From NCBI GenBank assembly GCA_903832665.1, contig CAILCG010000026.1, forward strand, positions 1 to 64,000: a stretch of 64,000 bases of DNA. Reading direction: 5' to 3'. Both the position numbers and the translations under genes were made by a program. Source of the DNA: an uncultured Methanomicrobiales archaeon. GTDB lineage: Archaea > Halobacteriota > Methanomicrobia > Methanomicrobiales > Methanospirillaceae. Under the pieces are notes generated by a model. It worked only from the letters and a program-made list of their open reading frames with translations. It ran no database searches and was not told where the DNA came from. This document shows positions 8,340 to 17,239 of the stretch, in pieces; positions within the stretch are counted from its first letter, which is position 1; every line of letters begins with the position of its first letter.

Positions 8340-9428
8340 ATGGCACAGGTACTACTCTCACCACTGAGCTGGGGACTCGGTCACGCGATGAGGGATATCC
8401 CCATTATACGAACACTCCTGGCACACGATCACGAGGTAACTATCGCCGCCTGCGGTAATGCCCTCAATGCCCTTAAACAGGAGTTCCCCCAGTGCAAATT
8501 CATCGAGCTTGAGGATTACCCCGTACCGTACAGTTCGGGGAGCCTGTTTCTCCCGAAATTCTTTTTATTTCTCCCCGTGATGCTCAAGGCGGTTGCAAAC
8601 GAACGAAAAAATCTTGCAAAGATTCTTGCACACGATCATTACGACCTCATCATCAGCGATAACCGGCTGGGTGCATATTCGGCCGAAGTGCCCTCAGTCT
8701 TCATCACCCACCAGCTGCACTACCATATGCCCCTTGCCCTCTGGCCGGTGGAACTCTTTGCACTGAGGATCAATACCTATCTTCACCAGAAATATGACCG
8801 GATCATCGTGCCCGACAATCCGCCGGGCCCTCTGGCCCTTGCAGGAAAACTCTCCCGGCCGGGATCAGAATTTACCCAGTCGCGGGCATTTTTCTCCGGT
8901 ATCCTCACGAGTATAGAAAAACAGGAACGCCGAGAAGACCTCGATAACCTTGTCATGATCTCGGGACCGGAACCCCAGCGGACGAAACTCGAAGAGATCC
9001 TGCTCCCGTCTATCCACGAACTCGAAGGCAAAACCGTGGTGATTCTCGGGAGCCCGAAGAGAAAGACCGAGATTACGAACACGGATACCTGCACGGTGAA
9101 AGGATACGTGTCAAATGATGAGAAAGTCGAGCTCATGAACCGGGCCAGGTTTGTCATCTGCCGTTCGGGGTATACCACGATGATGGAACTTGCCGAACTC
9201 GGGAAAAAACGCGGCCTGTTTATCCCCACTCCCGGACAGACCGAACAGGAATATCTTTCATGGTATTACCAGAAGCAGGGCTGGTTCTATTCACAGAGCC
9301 AGTACCATCTGGATCTCGCAAAGGATCTTCCCGCTGCACAGGGGTATTCCGGGTTTCCCGATATGCCGTCAACCAGGGAAAACGTGAGCGGGCTCTACAA
9401 CGATCTGCTGGCGAATTATCTTGAATAG
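8340..9428 (+). CDS. Glycosyltransferase, GT28/GT1-like (GT-B fold)
   Basis: The 362-residue protein has two Rossmann-like halves. The N-terminal half begins LSPLSWGLGHAMRDIPIIR, the glycine/histidine loop typical of MurG/UGT-like enzymes. The C-terminal half contains FVICRSGYTTMMELAELGKK followed by PTPGQTEQEY, the donor-sugar binding region. No signal or membrane helix is clear, so it likely acts at the inner face of the membrane on a lipid or protein acceptor. Donor and acceptor are unknown. The start has GGGGGAAC upstream. A small membrane protein gene follows on the same strand. Confidence 0.88.
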   Translation: MAQVLLSPLSWGLGHAMRDIPIIRTLLAHDHEVTIAACGNALNALKQEFPQCKFIELEDYPVPYSSGSLFLPKFFLFLPVMLKAVANERKNLAKILAHDHYDLIISDNRLGAYSAEVPSVFITHQLHYHMPLALWPVELFALRINTYLHQKYDRIIVPDNPPGPLALAGKLSRPGSEFTQSRAFFSGILTSIEKQERREDLDNLVMISGPEPQRTKLEEILLPSIHELEGKTVVILGSPKRKTEITNTDTCTVKGYVSNDEKVELMNRARFVICRSGYTTMMELAELGKKRGLFIPTPGQTEQEYLSWYYQKQGWFYSQSQYHLDLAKDLPAAQGYSGFPDMPSTRENVSGLYNDLLANYLE

Positions 9429-9480
9429 ACAAACGGCTGCCCGGTACGGTTAAAATAGATCAAGAGCACAACGTTGATCC

Positions 9481-9699
9481 ATGGATGATCTGGTGCTGAC
9501 CGGGACATTATCGCTCATCGCATTTTTTGCCGTCATCATTGCCGGTATCCTGGCAGTGCTCTTTTTTCTCTCCTGGGTCTGGAGTACCGCGGCGGCTGGA
9601 AATTACTACAGCATCCTTGCGGGTCTGGTTGCAATACTGATCGCAGCAGGTGCCTACACCGGCACAGGTTACTATCTCTTATCGAAAGGCTGGATCTGA
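9481..9699 (+). CDS. Small membrane protein, two helices
   Basis: The 72-residue product has two hydrophobic helices (about residues 7-32 and 42-66) joined by WSTAAAGNYYS. It lies 52 bases after the glycosyltransferase and could be co-transcribed. The function is unknown. Coding is supported by amphipathic, non-random composition only. Confidence 0.5.
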   Translation: MDDLVLTGTLSLIAFFAVIIAGILAVLFFLSWVWSTAAAGNYYSILAGLVAILIAAGAYTGTGYYLLSKGWI

Positions 9700-9762
9700 A
9701 TTCACCGCCTGAAAAAAATTCTCCGTAATGGTATTTTCTGGAGGAAAATAACGACCAGAATC

Positions 9763-9927
9763 TTATTGAACTGTCAGCATAATGGCAAAGATGATCACAA
9801 TTGCCAGAACGATTGCAGCCACGAGCACGATAATCAGCCGTGAATCCGAATCGACCTTGGGATCTTTTTTATCAATACTCCGGCTTTTTGGCGTGGTATC
9901 TGTTCGTTTGGGTGAGCGTCCGGCCAT
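9763..9927 (-). CDS. Small single-helix membrane protein (not in the ORF track)
   Basis: Reading the minus strand from the ATG at 9927 gives 54 residues. A basic, polar N-terminus (MAGRSPKRTDTTPKSRS) is followed by one membrane helix (LIIVLVAAIVLAIVIIFAIM) that ends just before the stop. The shape is that of a tail-anchored archaeal mini-protein. It does not carry the Sec61-beta signature I would expect. It is convergent with the 72-residue gene and downstream of the large coiled-coil gene's terminus. The function is unknown. Confidence 0.6.
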   Translation of the reverse strand: MAGRSPKRTDTTPKSRSIDKKDPKVDSDSRLIIVLVAAIVLAIVIIFAIMLTVQ

Positions 9928-10045
9928 AACTTTCAGCTACCAGCTGGGGTTTTTAAAAAGATAAGGGTACCGGGATTGTAAAATTAATCCGTGGTCCCCG
10001 GCCATACCCTCAGGAAAAACTCACAAGGGTTTTTCCCGGAAAAGA

Positions 10046-13000
10046 TCAGTGGAGCCGGTATCCCAGTGTCTGGACGAGCACAATAATTTCCCGGACCTGC
10101 TCATCCTGCTTCTTTGTCAGCTTGCGCCCATTCTGGATCAATCGTCCCATTCTCACGATCTGCATGCGTTGCTCCTGGGAAAGAGCTCCTGATTGGTGCG
10201 ACCATTTGAGGAGATCGAGCCACTGCGGGCGGTTGAATGAGATCCCATAACCTGACGGAGTTGTCATAAAATCGTCAAGTTGTTTTCTCGGGTCTCCTTC
10301 ATCCACCGCCTCTTCATCTTCTCCTTCAGTCTCTTCATCACGCTCTTCAACTGGCTCTTCTTCAATCTCTTCTTCGGCTTCCGGCTCGCACTCGCTTTGA
10401 GCATCCAACCCGGGCTTATCAGCAGGATTCTCTCCCGGGATCCTTCCCGGGTTTTCCGCAGCAAACCCCGCAGCAGGGGATTCAAAAGCCCTGGCGGTGC
10501 CCTTTGCTGCCTCTGGTCCGGGAGTAACATCCTCAAACAGGTCATCGATCTCTGAAGACGGCTGGAACTCCTGAGGGATCTCTGAAATTACCGGGGGGAC
10601 CGGCTCTTCCCGCCTGACCGGCGGATGCGTGATAACGACAGCCCGTGGCGTGGATTTGATCTCGGCGGGAAGCTCGGTCTGTTTGACCACAACCGCCCAC
10701 TTGCGTTCCCGCTCGGCTGCAGCTTTTCCCGTGACTGACAGGGATTGTTCCAGCTGAATCGCCTTTCTTTCGGTGGCTTCGAGTCGCTCCTCGTCATTCA
10801 TATGATTTTCCCACTCATCGGCAAGGGCGGTCCGGGCATGTTCAATCTCTAAGGCGAGGGCATCGGCCCGGGCTTCTGCTGCCGCTTTTCCGTGTTCGAG
10901 GACCTGGACCTGCTGTTCGAGATCCCGCTGCCGGGCGAGCATGCGTTCGAAATCCTGGTTGAACTTCTCGATCTTTGCTGCACGCTGGTCATCGTGCCGT
11001 TCGTGTGCCTCTTTTACTGCACCGATCTCTCGCTCGGCCTGCTCCCTTGCAAGGGTGGCGGCCCGGACCTGTTCGGCGGTCGCCGTGTGCAGTATTTTCT
11101 CCTGTTCGAGAGCCGCATGTATCGCTTCCCGCTCGGCAGCAGACCGGGCAATCTCCCCTTCAAGCCTGCGGGTGACCTGTGCAGCATTTTCAAGGCCCGT
11201 TTCCGCGGTGCGGCGAATTCTCCGCTCCGTCTCCAGTTCCGCTTTTGTCCGTTCCAGATCCTCATTAAGCGAGCGGACCTGTTGGCCGGCCTGTTCCTTT
11301 CCTGAAGCAACCGAGTTCAGTTCCCGTTCAAGTTCATCGTTCCGCGATGAGGCAACCTTGAAATCTGCAAGAAGTGTGGTATAGATCCGGTTGGCAGCCT
11401 CGAGATCCTGGTTCAGCTGGAGCAGATTATTTTTATATTCCGCCAGATCGGATTTTGTCCGGTCATGCTCTCCCGTGATCGATTGTAAAGTTTCATCCCT
11501 CTCGCGGATCGCCGCGTTCAACTGTGCCTGAAGGGCCGCATGAGATTCCTTCTCACTGGCGAGTGTCTGGCATGCTTCATGGAAACCGGCCTGAACCTGT
11601 TCCCGTTCTTCAGCAAGAACACGGACCTGTTCCACGGCCTGGTCCTTTGCCTGCATCGCGGAGGTGAGTTCATGCTCCAGTTCTTTGATCCGGGAGGAGG
11701 CTGAGGTTATATCTCCCTGGAGCGTTGACCGGAGAAGGGCAGCTGCTTCAAGATCGCGGTTGAGCTGGGAAAGATTATTTTTATGCAGTTCAAGATCTGT
11801 TTTTACCTGATCGTGAGAACCCTGCACCGATTGCAGGGTCTCGTCTCTCTTACGGATGGTTGCATTCAGCTGTTCTTCAATCACCGCATGCTGCTCTTTT
11901 TCCGCAGTCAATGCAGATTGTGCACTTTCGAGCGATGCGGTAAGTTCACGGATTTTTTCCTCGTCGGTTGCTTTCTGGATGCGGATATCAGCAATCTGTT
12001 TTTCCAGGGACTGGACCTTCCATTCACACTCTTCAATCTCTGAACGTGCTTCATTGAGGGTGGAGGTGACTGATACCACTGCTGCTGCAGTTTTTTTCTC
12101 TTCTGCCCGGGCTACGATGAGTTCATCCCGGAGCAGCTTCAATTCACGCTCCTGGGTAAAGATCGTTGCAACGGACGAATCCAGCCGGCCCTGCAGTTCA
12201 TCGATCAGTTTTTTATCTGATTCTTCCCGCACCTGGCGGGCTGCATTGCTCTCCTCAGCTGCGAGCCGGAGAGTTTCTGACCGGGCCTCTGCCGATGTGC
12301 GCCGGACATTTTCCTCTTCAAGGGCCGTTTTTATAAGGAGGTTCTCCTCATGCTGCTGCCGGGCTGAATCCTTCATCTCTTCGAAAAGATGGGTCAGCTC
12401 CTCTTCGGACTGGGCTTTTGCCAAGAGCACGGACTTGATCTCGAGTTCAGCAGATTCTGCCCGGTTTTTTTCCAAGGTAAATGCAATCTTCAGGTTTTCA
12501 CGCTCTGAGGTGAGATCCTGAATGGACGACTGGAGCTGATCTACCCGCTCTGCTGATACCTTTGCCGCATCTTCAAGATCGGCCGTATGGATTTTTTCTG
12601 ATTCCAGTGCCTGCTGGGTGGAATTCAGGAGCGCGGTTTTCAGGCTTATCTCCTGCGACAATGCAGTTAACTGATCGTTCATCAGCGTGGTCTCGGAAAG
12701 ATTGCAGGCCGCAGTTTTTTCTTTTTCAGCAAGCAGCATGCGGACATGCTCTTCAGCAGCAGCAAGGAGCGTTTTTGATTCGCCCAGGGCCCGCGTAAGT
12801 TGTCCGACTTCCGCAGTTTTTTCATCGAGAGCCTGTTCCGTTTCCTCGAGATCGCCTTTGAGAGCGGATTCATCCTGCTCTTTTTTCTTGAGGTTCGTAT
12901 TCAGCAGGCCGATAACCCGTGCATTATCGATACCCGCATCCTCGAGCGTTGTTAACCGGGAGGAAAGAGAGATGAGTTCATTCTGGGCCGAGGAGAGTTC

Positions 13001-13555
13001 TTCAGAGTTCTTTACGGCGATTTCAAATGCGGACAAGAGGAATTCCAGCAGTTTCCTCCGGTCAGCAGTAACAACAAAGATCTTGCCGTCATGCTGGATT
13101 TTGAACTGTGTCTTAATCTGGTCGGAAGTCAGCCGCTCAACCGGGGTCGAGAGCATTCCTTCGATGAGCGAGAGAAGATAGGGAAAATCATACGGCTGGG
13201 CGATAAAATTGTCACCATTGCTGTCGAGGACATTCAGCAGATCGCTGAGCGATGTAGCGCAGGTCAGAATCATGACCGGGATCACCCAGAGCGTATCGTC
13301 TGATTTGATCTGCCGGCAGTAATCGTATGCTGCCTGCCCGCAGGTTGTTGTATCACAGATTATGAGGTTGGGTCTTCCTGACCGGAGGGCACCGATCAGC
13401 TCCTGCCCATCGGTAAAGTGGGTTACCCGGTAATCCTGTTGCTCAAGCTGTTCTATAAGCTCCAGTGTCCCTGCTTCACTCTCGCCCAAAACGAAAATAT
13501 CTATGACATTTTCGTTTCCATCTGATAGAGGATTGTTCATCGCCATCTCTCGCAC
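10046..13555 (-). CDS. Pseudo-receiver plus very long coiled-coil protein
   Basis: The 1169-residue protein starts with a CheY-like domain (about 15-135). Its phospho-acceptor Asp is kept (D68 in NLIICDTTT), but the switch Lys is Gln (Q120 in DNFIAQPYD) and the acidic pair is reduced to GES, so signalling by phosphotransfer is doubtful. A continuous coiled coil of some 750 residues (about 190-950) follows, then a Pro/acidic linker (about 970-1085) and a conserved-looking basic C-terminal domain (RPQWLDLLKWSHQSGAL...). It could be a scaffold or cytoskeletal organiser, which is inference. Start candidates are GTG 13555 and ATG 13540. Long antisense ORFs across it are shadows of the Glu/Ala/Arg-rich coding. 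Confidence 0.85.
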   Translation of the reverse strand: MREMAMNNPLSDGNENVIDIFVLGESEAGTLELIEQLEQQDYRVTHFTDGQELIGALRSGRPNLIICDTTTCGQAAYDYCRQIKSDDTLWVIPVMILTCATSLSDLLNVLDSNGDNFIAQPYDFPYLLSLIEGMLSTPVERLTSDQIKTQFKIQHDGKIFVVTADRRKLLEFLLSAFEIAVKNSEELSSAQNELISLSSRLTTLEDAGIDNARVIGLLNTNLKKKEQDESALKGDLEETEQALDEKTAEVGQLTRALGESKTLLAAAEEHVRMLLAEKEKTAACNLSETTLMNDQLTALSQEISLKTALLNSTQQALESEKIHTADLEDAAKVSAERVDQLQSSIQDLTSERENLKIAFTLEKNRAESAELEIKSVLLAKAQSEEELTHLFEEMKDSARQQHEENLLIKTALEEENVRRTSAEARSETLRLAAEESNAARQVREESDKKLIDELQGRLDSSVATIFTQERELKLLRDELIVARAEEKKTAAAVVSVTSTLNEARSEIEECEWKVQSLEKQIADIRIQKATDEEKIRELTASLESAQSALTAEKEQHAVIEEQLNATIRKRDETLQSVQGSHDQVKTDLELHKNNLSQLNRDLEAAALLRSTLQGDITSASSRIKELEHELTSAMQAKDQAVEQVRVLAEEREQVQAGFHEACQTLASEKESHAALQAQLNAAIRERDETLQSITGEHDRTKSDLAEYKNNLLQLNQDLEAANRIYTTLLADFKVASSRNDELERELNSVASGKEQAGQQVRSLNEDLERTKAELETERRIRRTAETGLENAAQVTRRLEGEIARSAAEREAIHAALEQEKILHTATAEQVRAATLAREQAEREIGAVKEAHERHDDQRAAKIEKFNQDFERMLARQRDLEQQVQVLEHGKAAAEARADALALEIEHARTALADEWENHMNDEERLEATERKAIQLEQSLSVTGKAAAERERKWAVVVKQTELPAEIKSTPRAVVITHPPVRREEPVPPVISEIPQEFQPSSEIDDLFEDVTPGPEAAKGTARAFESPAAGFAAENPGRIPGENPADKPGLDAQSECEPEAEEEIEEEPVEERDEETEGEDEEAVDEGDPRKQLDDFMTTPSGYGISFNRPQWLDLLKWSHQSGALSQEQRMQIVRMGRLIQNGRKLTKKQDEQVREIIVLVQTLGYRLH

Positions 13556-13886
13556 GGTTAAACTCTCAAGTACTTTGTGCCTGAATATATGATTTTATAT
13601 ACAGGATTATAGCACTTCTGGTCGAAAAGAGCTTGCCGGTGCCCCACTGTGGCTAAAACACGCGATATTTGGAAAAAAGAGGGTCAGAAAAATTGTGTTA
13701 TGCATTGCAGAATTCGGGACAATTAAAAGTTTGGTCCGCACCTTGAGTATTTTTTATCCATCCTTCCGAGAAGATCTAAAAAGATCTGACTACCGGAAAA
13801 GTAGAGAGGAGGGAGGGGTGCGCATGAACGGGCTCCAGATTCCAATCCCCGGGGGACCAGGAAAAAAAGAGCGACGGAGATCGTTA
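13556..13886. other. Spacer without a recognised gene
   Basis: About 330 bases. It should contain the promoter of the coiled-coil gene; TATATACAGGATTATAG lies near 13594-13610. No RNA or convincing ORF was seen. Confidence 0.4.
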
Positions 13887-14720
13887 CTACCGTTCCACCC
13901 AGGAATCGATCAGTGCCCGGGAGATACTCAGCGGGGACGGGATCTGCGGAAGGTTGTCACGGCAGAACCATCCGGCCGAAACAATTTCTTTGTTGTCGAT
14001 AGTGATCTCTCCTGCGGCATAGTCTGCGATGAACCCGATCATGAACGAATGGGGAAACAGCCATGGTTCGCTGCCGAAATACCGGATATTTTTTACGGTA
14101 ATTTCCACTTCCTCTTGGACTCCCCGGTGAACTGCCTCCTCAAGATTCTCACCGGGTTCTACAAAGCCGGCGATCAACCCGTGAAGTTGTGGGGGAAAAT
14201 GGGGGGATCGGGCAAGGAGAACCTGATCTTCCTTCTGGATCAGGACAATGATCGAAGGGGAGAGCCGAGGGTACGTGATCAGGTTGCAGTCCGAACAGAA
14301 TTTCGCCCGTTCGGTCCTGAGCTGACGGGTCTTCGCACCGCACCGCCCGCAGAACTGCGTGGTACGGTCGAAATCGATGATCTGGACCGCGAGAGCCGCG
14401 ATCGCCAGTTCCTGATCCGGCACCCGCCCGAACAGTTCCCTGACCCCGGAGAGTTGCCAGCCGCCGGGAAGAGGAGTCCCCGGAGCAATCTCGGCGGCAT
14501 AACACGCAACAGTATCCCGGTGACCAAGGTACTGCACCCTCAGCACGGATGAAGTGGCTTCGGCAGGATTACATCCGGAGAAGATAGTTGGTTTATCGCC
14601 ACCCGTCACTCCTACTCCATTGCCGCTCACGAGTACCCACTGCGCGTCCCGGGGGATTGCATCCGGGAGAGGAAAACGGGAGACCAGCGCACCTGCGGAT
14701 AATTTTCCCCTGTGGATCAT
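13887..14720 (-). CDS. nudC: NADH pyrophosphatase NudC-like, altered Nudix box
   Basis: NudC hydrolyses NADH/NAD+ to NMN(H) and AMP; in bacteria it also removes NAD caps from RNA. The 277-residue protein has an N-terminal NudC domain, a zinc ribbon (CGRCG ... CSDCN), a Nudix box and the NudC signature SEPWLFPHSFM. The box reads GFVEPGENLEEAV then HRGVQEEVEI, so the first glutamate of the usual REUxEE is glycine. In E. coli NudC the equivalent Glu is a metal ligand. The gene starts five bases after the upstream membrane-protein gene stops, so they form an operon. Activity may be reduced or altered. Confidence 0.92.
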   Translation of the reverse strand: MIHRGKLSAGALVSRFPLPDAIPRDAQWVLVSGNGVGVTGGDKPTIFSGCNPAEATSSVLRVQYLGHRDTVACYAAEIAPGTPLPGGWQLSGVRELFGRVPDQELAIAALAVQIIDFDRTTQFCGRCGAKTRQLRTERAKFCSDCNLITYPRLSPSIIVLIQKEDQVLLARSPHFPPQLHGLIAGFVEPGENLEEAVHRGVQEEVEITVKNIRYFGSEPWLFPHSFMIGFIADYAAGEITIDNKEIVSAGWFCRDNLPQIPSPLSISRALIDSWVER

Positions 14721-14725
14721 GGAGT

Positions 14726-16423
14726 TCAGGGAATATCCCCCCGTTCGATACCCGGAGGCTTGCCGGTGAGCGGATCAATAAGGATGTCCACGCTTCCCAT
14801 GGGGACACGGGTTGAACTGCGTTTGATCAGGGTACCATTGTTGTAGATCTCGATGATGAGCGTATCTCCCGAGTTATCCTGCTTCTGGACAGATGCCTTG
14901 AGGATGGGATCATTCATCACTACTTTGTAGAGCTGAACACCGGAGCCATAGACCGGATGCATGCGTTCGGGATTTCCCACCTCGCCTATAAATGTTCCCG
15001 GATATTCGATCCGAACGTATACTCCGTCCGAGGGTACCAGGGTCGGTACGGGCGTGGGAGTAGGCCCGGCCGTGATGACCGGGATAACAACGGGCGGGGA
15101 GGTTTTCGGGGAGTCGATCAGGTGGGTTGAGCCGATGATGGCGACTCCCAGCACGACAAGAATAACGATCACGATAGCGGCGACAAGAATGGGTGAAGTG
15201 GTTCGCTTCGGGTTTTTCTGGACCGGGAAGGAGTCTGCGACAGGATGAACCGCAATTTCCGCGTCTGTTTTTTGGGGAGATTGAGGTGGGTAAGATTCTA
15301 TGGGCTCGTGGATTGCAGGTGATGCCAGGATCACTGATTCGGCCGGCGTTATCGATTCGCTTCTTTCCTCCGCAGGCTTTTCAGGAATTATCCCGCTTTC
15401 CGCCACCGCGGATTTGGTCTCATCAGCAGCGGTTTCCCCGGGACAGGCGGAATTTTCATCAACAATTGCGGGAATCAGGGGTGCCGGGGAGACGATTGAA
15501 CGGGCTGCATCAGCCCAGATCCTTTGAGCATCGGAGATACCGGGAATTTCAGTGTTTTCGACCGGCAGTTCAGCGCAAGCGGTGCCGGTTCCGGGTTCTG
15601 GATTTTGTTCTGGAGGTGGTTCGATCCCCAGAGGAACGGGGGAGGGAACGGGAACTTCTTCATAAGCTAAGGGGATCTCCTCAACAATCTCATCTTCCGG
15701 TTGTACCGAATCCTCTGAGAGGATTACCGCATCTGTAACTTCGGGTAAGTTGAGGAATTCACCGGCACCACTGATCTCAGCGCCCGGCAGGACGGCCTCT
15801 TCCCGGGCCGGGGGTTCAGATGGTTCAGATTCGGAGGGTTCAACCCATTCCGCCTCTGCCGGAGGTGAGGGTGTATCAATAACGGCAGGCATCCGATCTT
15901 CTGATTCCGGTTCCGGGACCGGTGGTAATGGAGCGGGTTCGGCCTTCACCGGATATTCCCCAACGGCCGGTCTGCGGGGGCTGAATGTTTCGATGCGGTA
16001 CGTTGCAGACATCCGCGGCTGGATAACCTTGACCGGATCGTACGGGAGAGTCCCCGCGGCAAGAGCATCATCGCGTGCCCGGGACGCCTGATCGCTGAGG
16101 GTTGCAGCCCACTCATTGCATTCCTTTACTCTCGGTTCACCTTTTTGCCGGTTGAAGATAATATCCATCGGGTGAGGTGCCCCGGTACCGGTGATATCCA
16201 TGTGGGAGAGCGTGATGATGGGCTCCCCTTTCGCATCAGTTCCCGCAAACACGGTGATGATGGTCTCGAGCGGGATGGTATGGAGCTGGAACGGGGTGAC
16301 AGAGTTATCGATAAGAATAAGGCGCCGGCTGGTAAGCATCAGGTCCAGGGGCAGGTCATCGATGCTGATGCCATGCGCGGACAGGATAAGGGATTCGTCG
16401 CTGGATAAGTACGGGTCGCCCAT
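14726..16423 (-). CDS. Membrane protein with possible PH-like N-terminus and extracytoplasmic C-terminus
   Basis: The 565-residue protein has three parts. The N-terminal domain (about 1-110) has strands such as LMLTSRRLILIDN and LETIITVFAGTD, the look of bacterial PH-like (bPH) domains. A long Pro/Glu-rich linker follows. One membrane helix (about 425-447, ILVAAIVIVILVVLGVAIIG) leads to an outer domain of about 100 residues (VYVRIEYPGTFIGEVGNP...). It is co-transcribed with nudC. The function is unknown; the domain call is by eye. The architecture suggests a sensor or envelope tether. Confidence 0.75.
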   Translation of the reverse strand: MGDPYLSSDESLILSAHGISIDDLPLDLMLTSRRLILIDNSVTPFQLHTIPLETIITVFAGTDAKGEPIITLSHMDITGTGAPHPMDIIFNRQKGEPRVKECNEWAATLSDQASRARDDALAAGTLPYDPVKVIQPRMSATYRIETFSPRRPAVGEYPVKAEPAPLPPVPEPESEDRMPAVIDTPSPPAEAEWVEPSESEPSEPPAREEAVLPGAEISGAGEFLNLPEVTDAVILSEDSVQPEDEIVEEIPLAYEEVPVPSPVPLGIEPPPEQNPEPGTGTACAELPVENTEIPGISDAQRIWADAARSIVSPAPLIPAIVDENSACPGETAADETKSAVAESGIIPEKPAEERSESITPAESVILASPAIHEPIESYPPQSPQKTDAEIAVHPVADSFPVQKNPKRTTSPILVAAIVIVILVVLGVAIIGSTHLIDSPKTSPPVVIPVITAGPTPTPVPTLVPSDGVYVRIEYPGTFIGEVGNPERMHPVYGSGVQLYKVVMNDPILKASVQKQDNSGDTLIIEIYNNGTLIKRSSTRVPMGSVDILIDPLTGKPPGIERGDIP

Positions 16424-16811
16424 GATTCCTCACTTGCGTATGGTTACTGTACGCTGTTCGGAGCAATATGCTTTTTAGCCGGTACAGTCGGTGAACGGTA
16501 AAGGACGCAACCTAAAAAACCCATGGGGAGAACATGAACAATTGAGAAGGATGCATAATGCCGGACTCCTAAAAATGCCTGCCGCCATCATTGCTGCGAA
16601 CCATAAATTTTTCCAGCTCGCGCATTTCATCAGGGTTCAGGATCGAAAAAAAAACCACCTCGCAAACGTTGCCATACCCGCGGAAGCGGGGTTTCTAACG
16701 GGCTTTGCACAGGAGGTTTTTTTCCCGGCTTGTTTTTTTGCTCTGGAAAAACACACATGAACGGGGTTCACCCCAGAATCATGAAAACCGGTACCATAAT
16801 CTGGTGTAATG
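16424..16811. other. Spacer without a recognised gene
   Basis: About 390 bases. An 89-codon plus-strand ORF (16491-16760) is open here but shows no recognisable domain and no conserved context. I do not call it. Confidence 0.35.
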
Positions 16812-16922
16812 GTGATCCCCCACCTCAGGGCCTCTCCGAGGCACGGTGGGGCGATGAGGTTTCTTTCATTTTAATTTCCGTTGTTGATCCGCCGCGGGGG
16901 GCCCCTTTTTGGGGCGGCGGAG
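16812..16922 (-). repeat. Two-hairpin dispersed repeat A, copy 2
   Basis: This is the reverse complement of the 6511-6622 element, with roughly 80 percent identity by eye. Hairpin 1 has loop AAAAA instead of CTTC with the same GCCCC/GGGGC stem. Hairpin 2 has CCCCACC/GGTGGGG where copy 1 has CCCCGCC/GGCGGGG, a compensatory pair change. Repeat B copy 2 begins about 70 bases away. Confidence 0.7.
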
Positions 16923-16988
16923 TTTATCGTAACTGGGGGTATGGGGTTCTCAACCCCCATCAACATCAATGAACTAGATAATTTTATG

Positions 16989-17215
16989 GGAAGTCCCTGC
17001 AGGGAATTTAGGAGTAACTCTTGGGTGCTCACGCACTTCGTGCTTTTTGCCTCGCCGCTCGAGCACCCCCATAGAGCGATAATTTCAGAAGGTGGATAAA
17101 AACTTCCGAAATGGGGGTCAAGGGGTGCTCCCCTTGGGATGCCTCCCCTTCAGGGGGAGAGAGGGGGTCACTCTCCTATATCCCGAAGATGACTAGCTAT
17201 TAACGGGAAAAAGAT
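16989..17215 (+). repeat. Dispersed repeat B, copy 2 (full length)
   Basis: It contains the full set of repeat B landmarks plus the internal block missing from copy 1. That block includes AAGGGGTGCTCCCCTT and a purine/pyrimidine hairpin around CAGGGGGAGAGAGGGGG. A strong stem is formed by GGGTGCTC and GAGCACCC, with an inner GCAC-TTC-GTGC hairpin. One base is missing relative to the other copies inside the shared ORF frame, which argues against coding. Confidence 0.75.
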
Positions 17216-17239
17216 ATTTTTTAAAAGAGCAATATTTTT

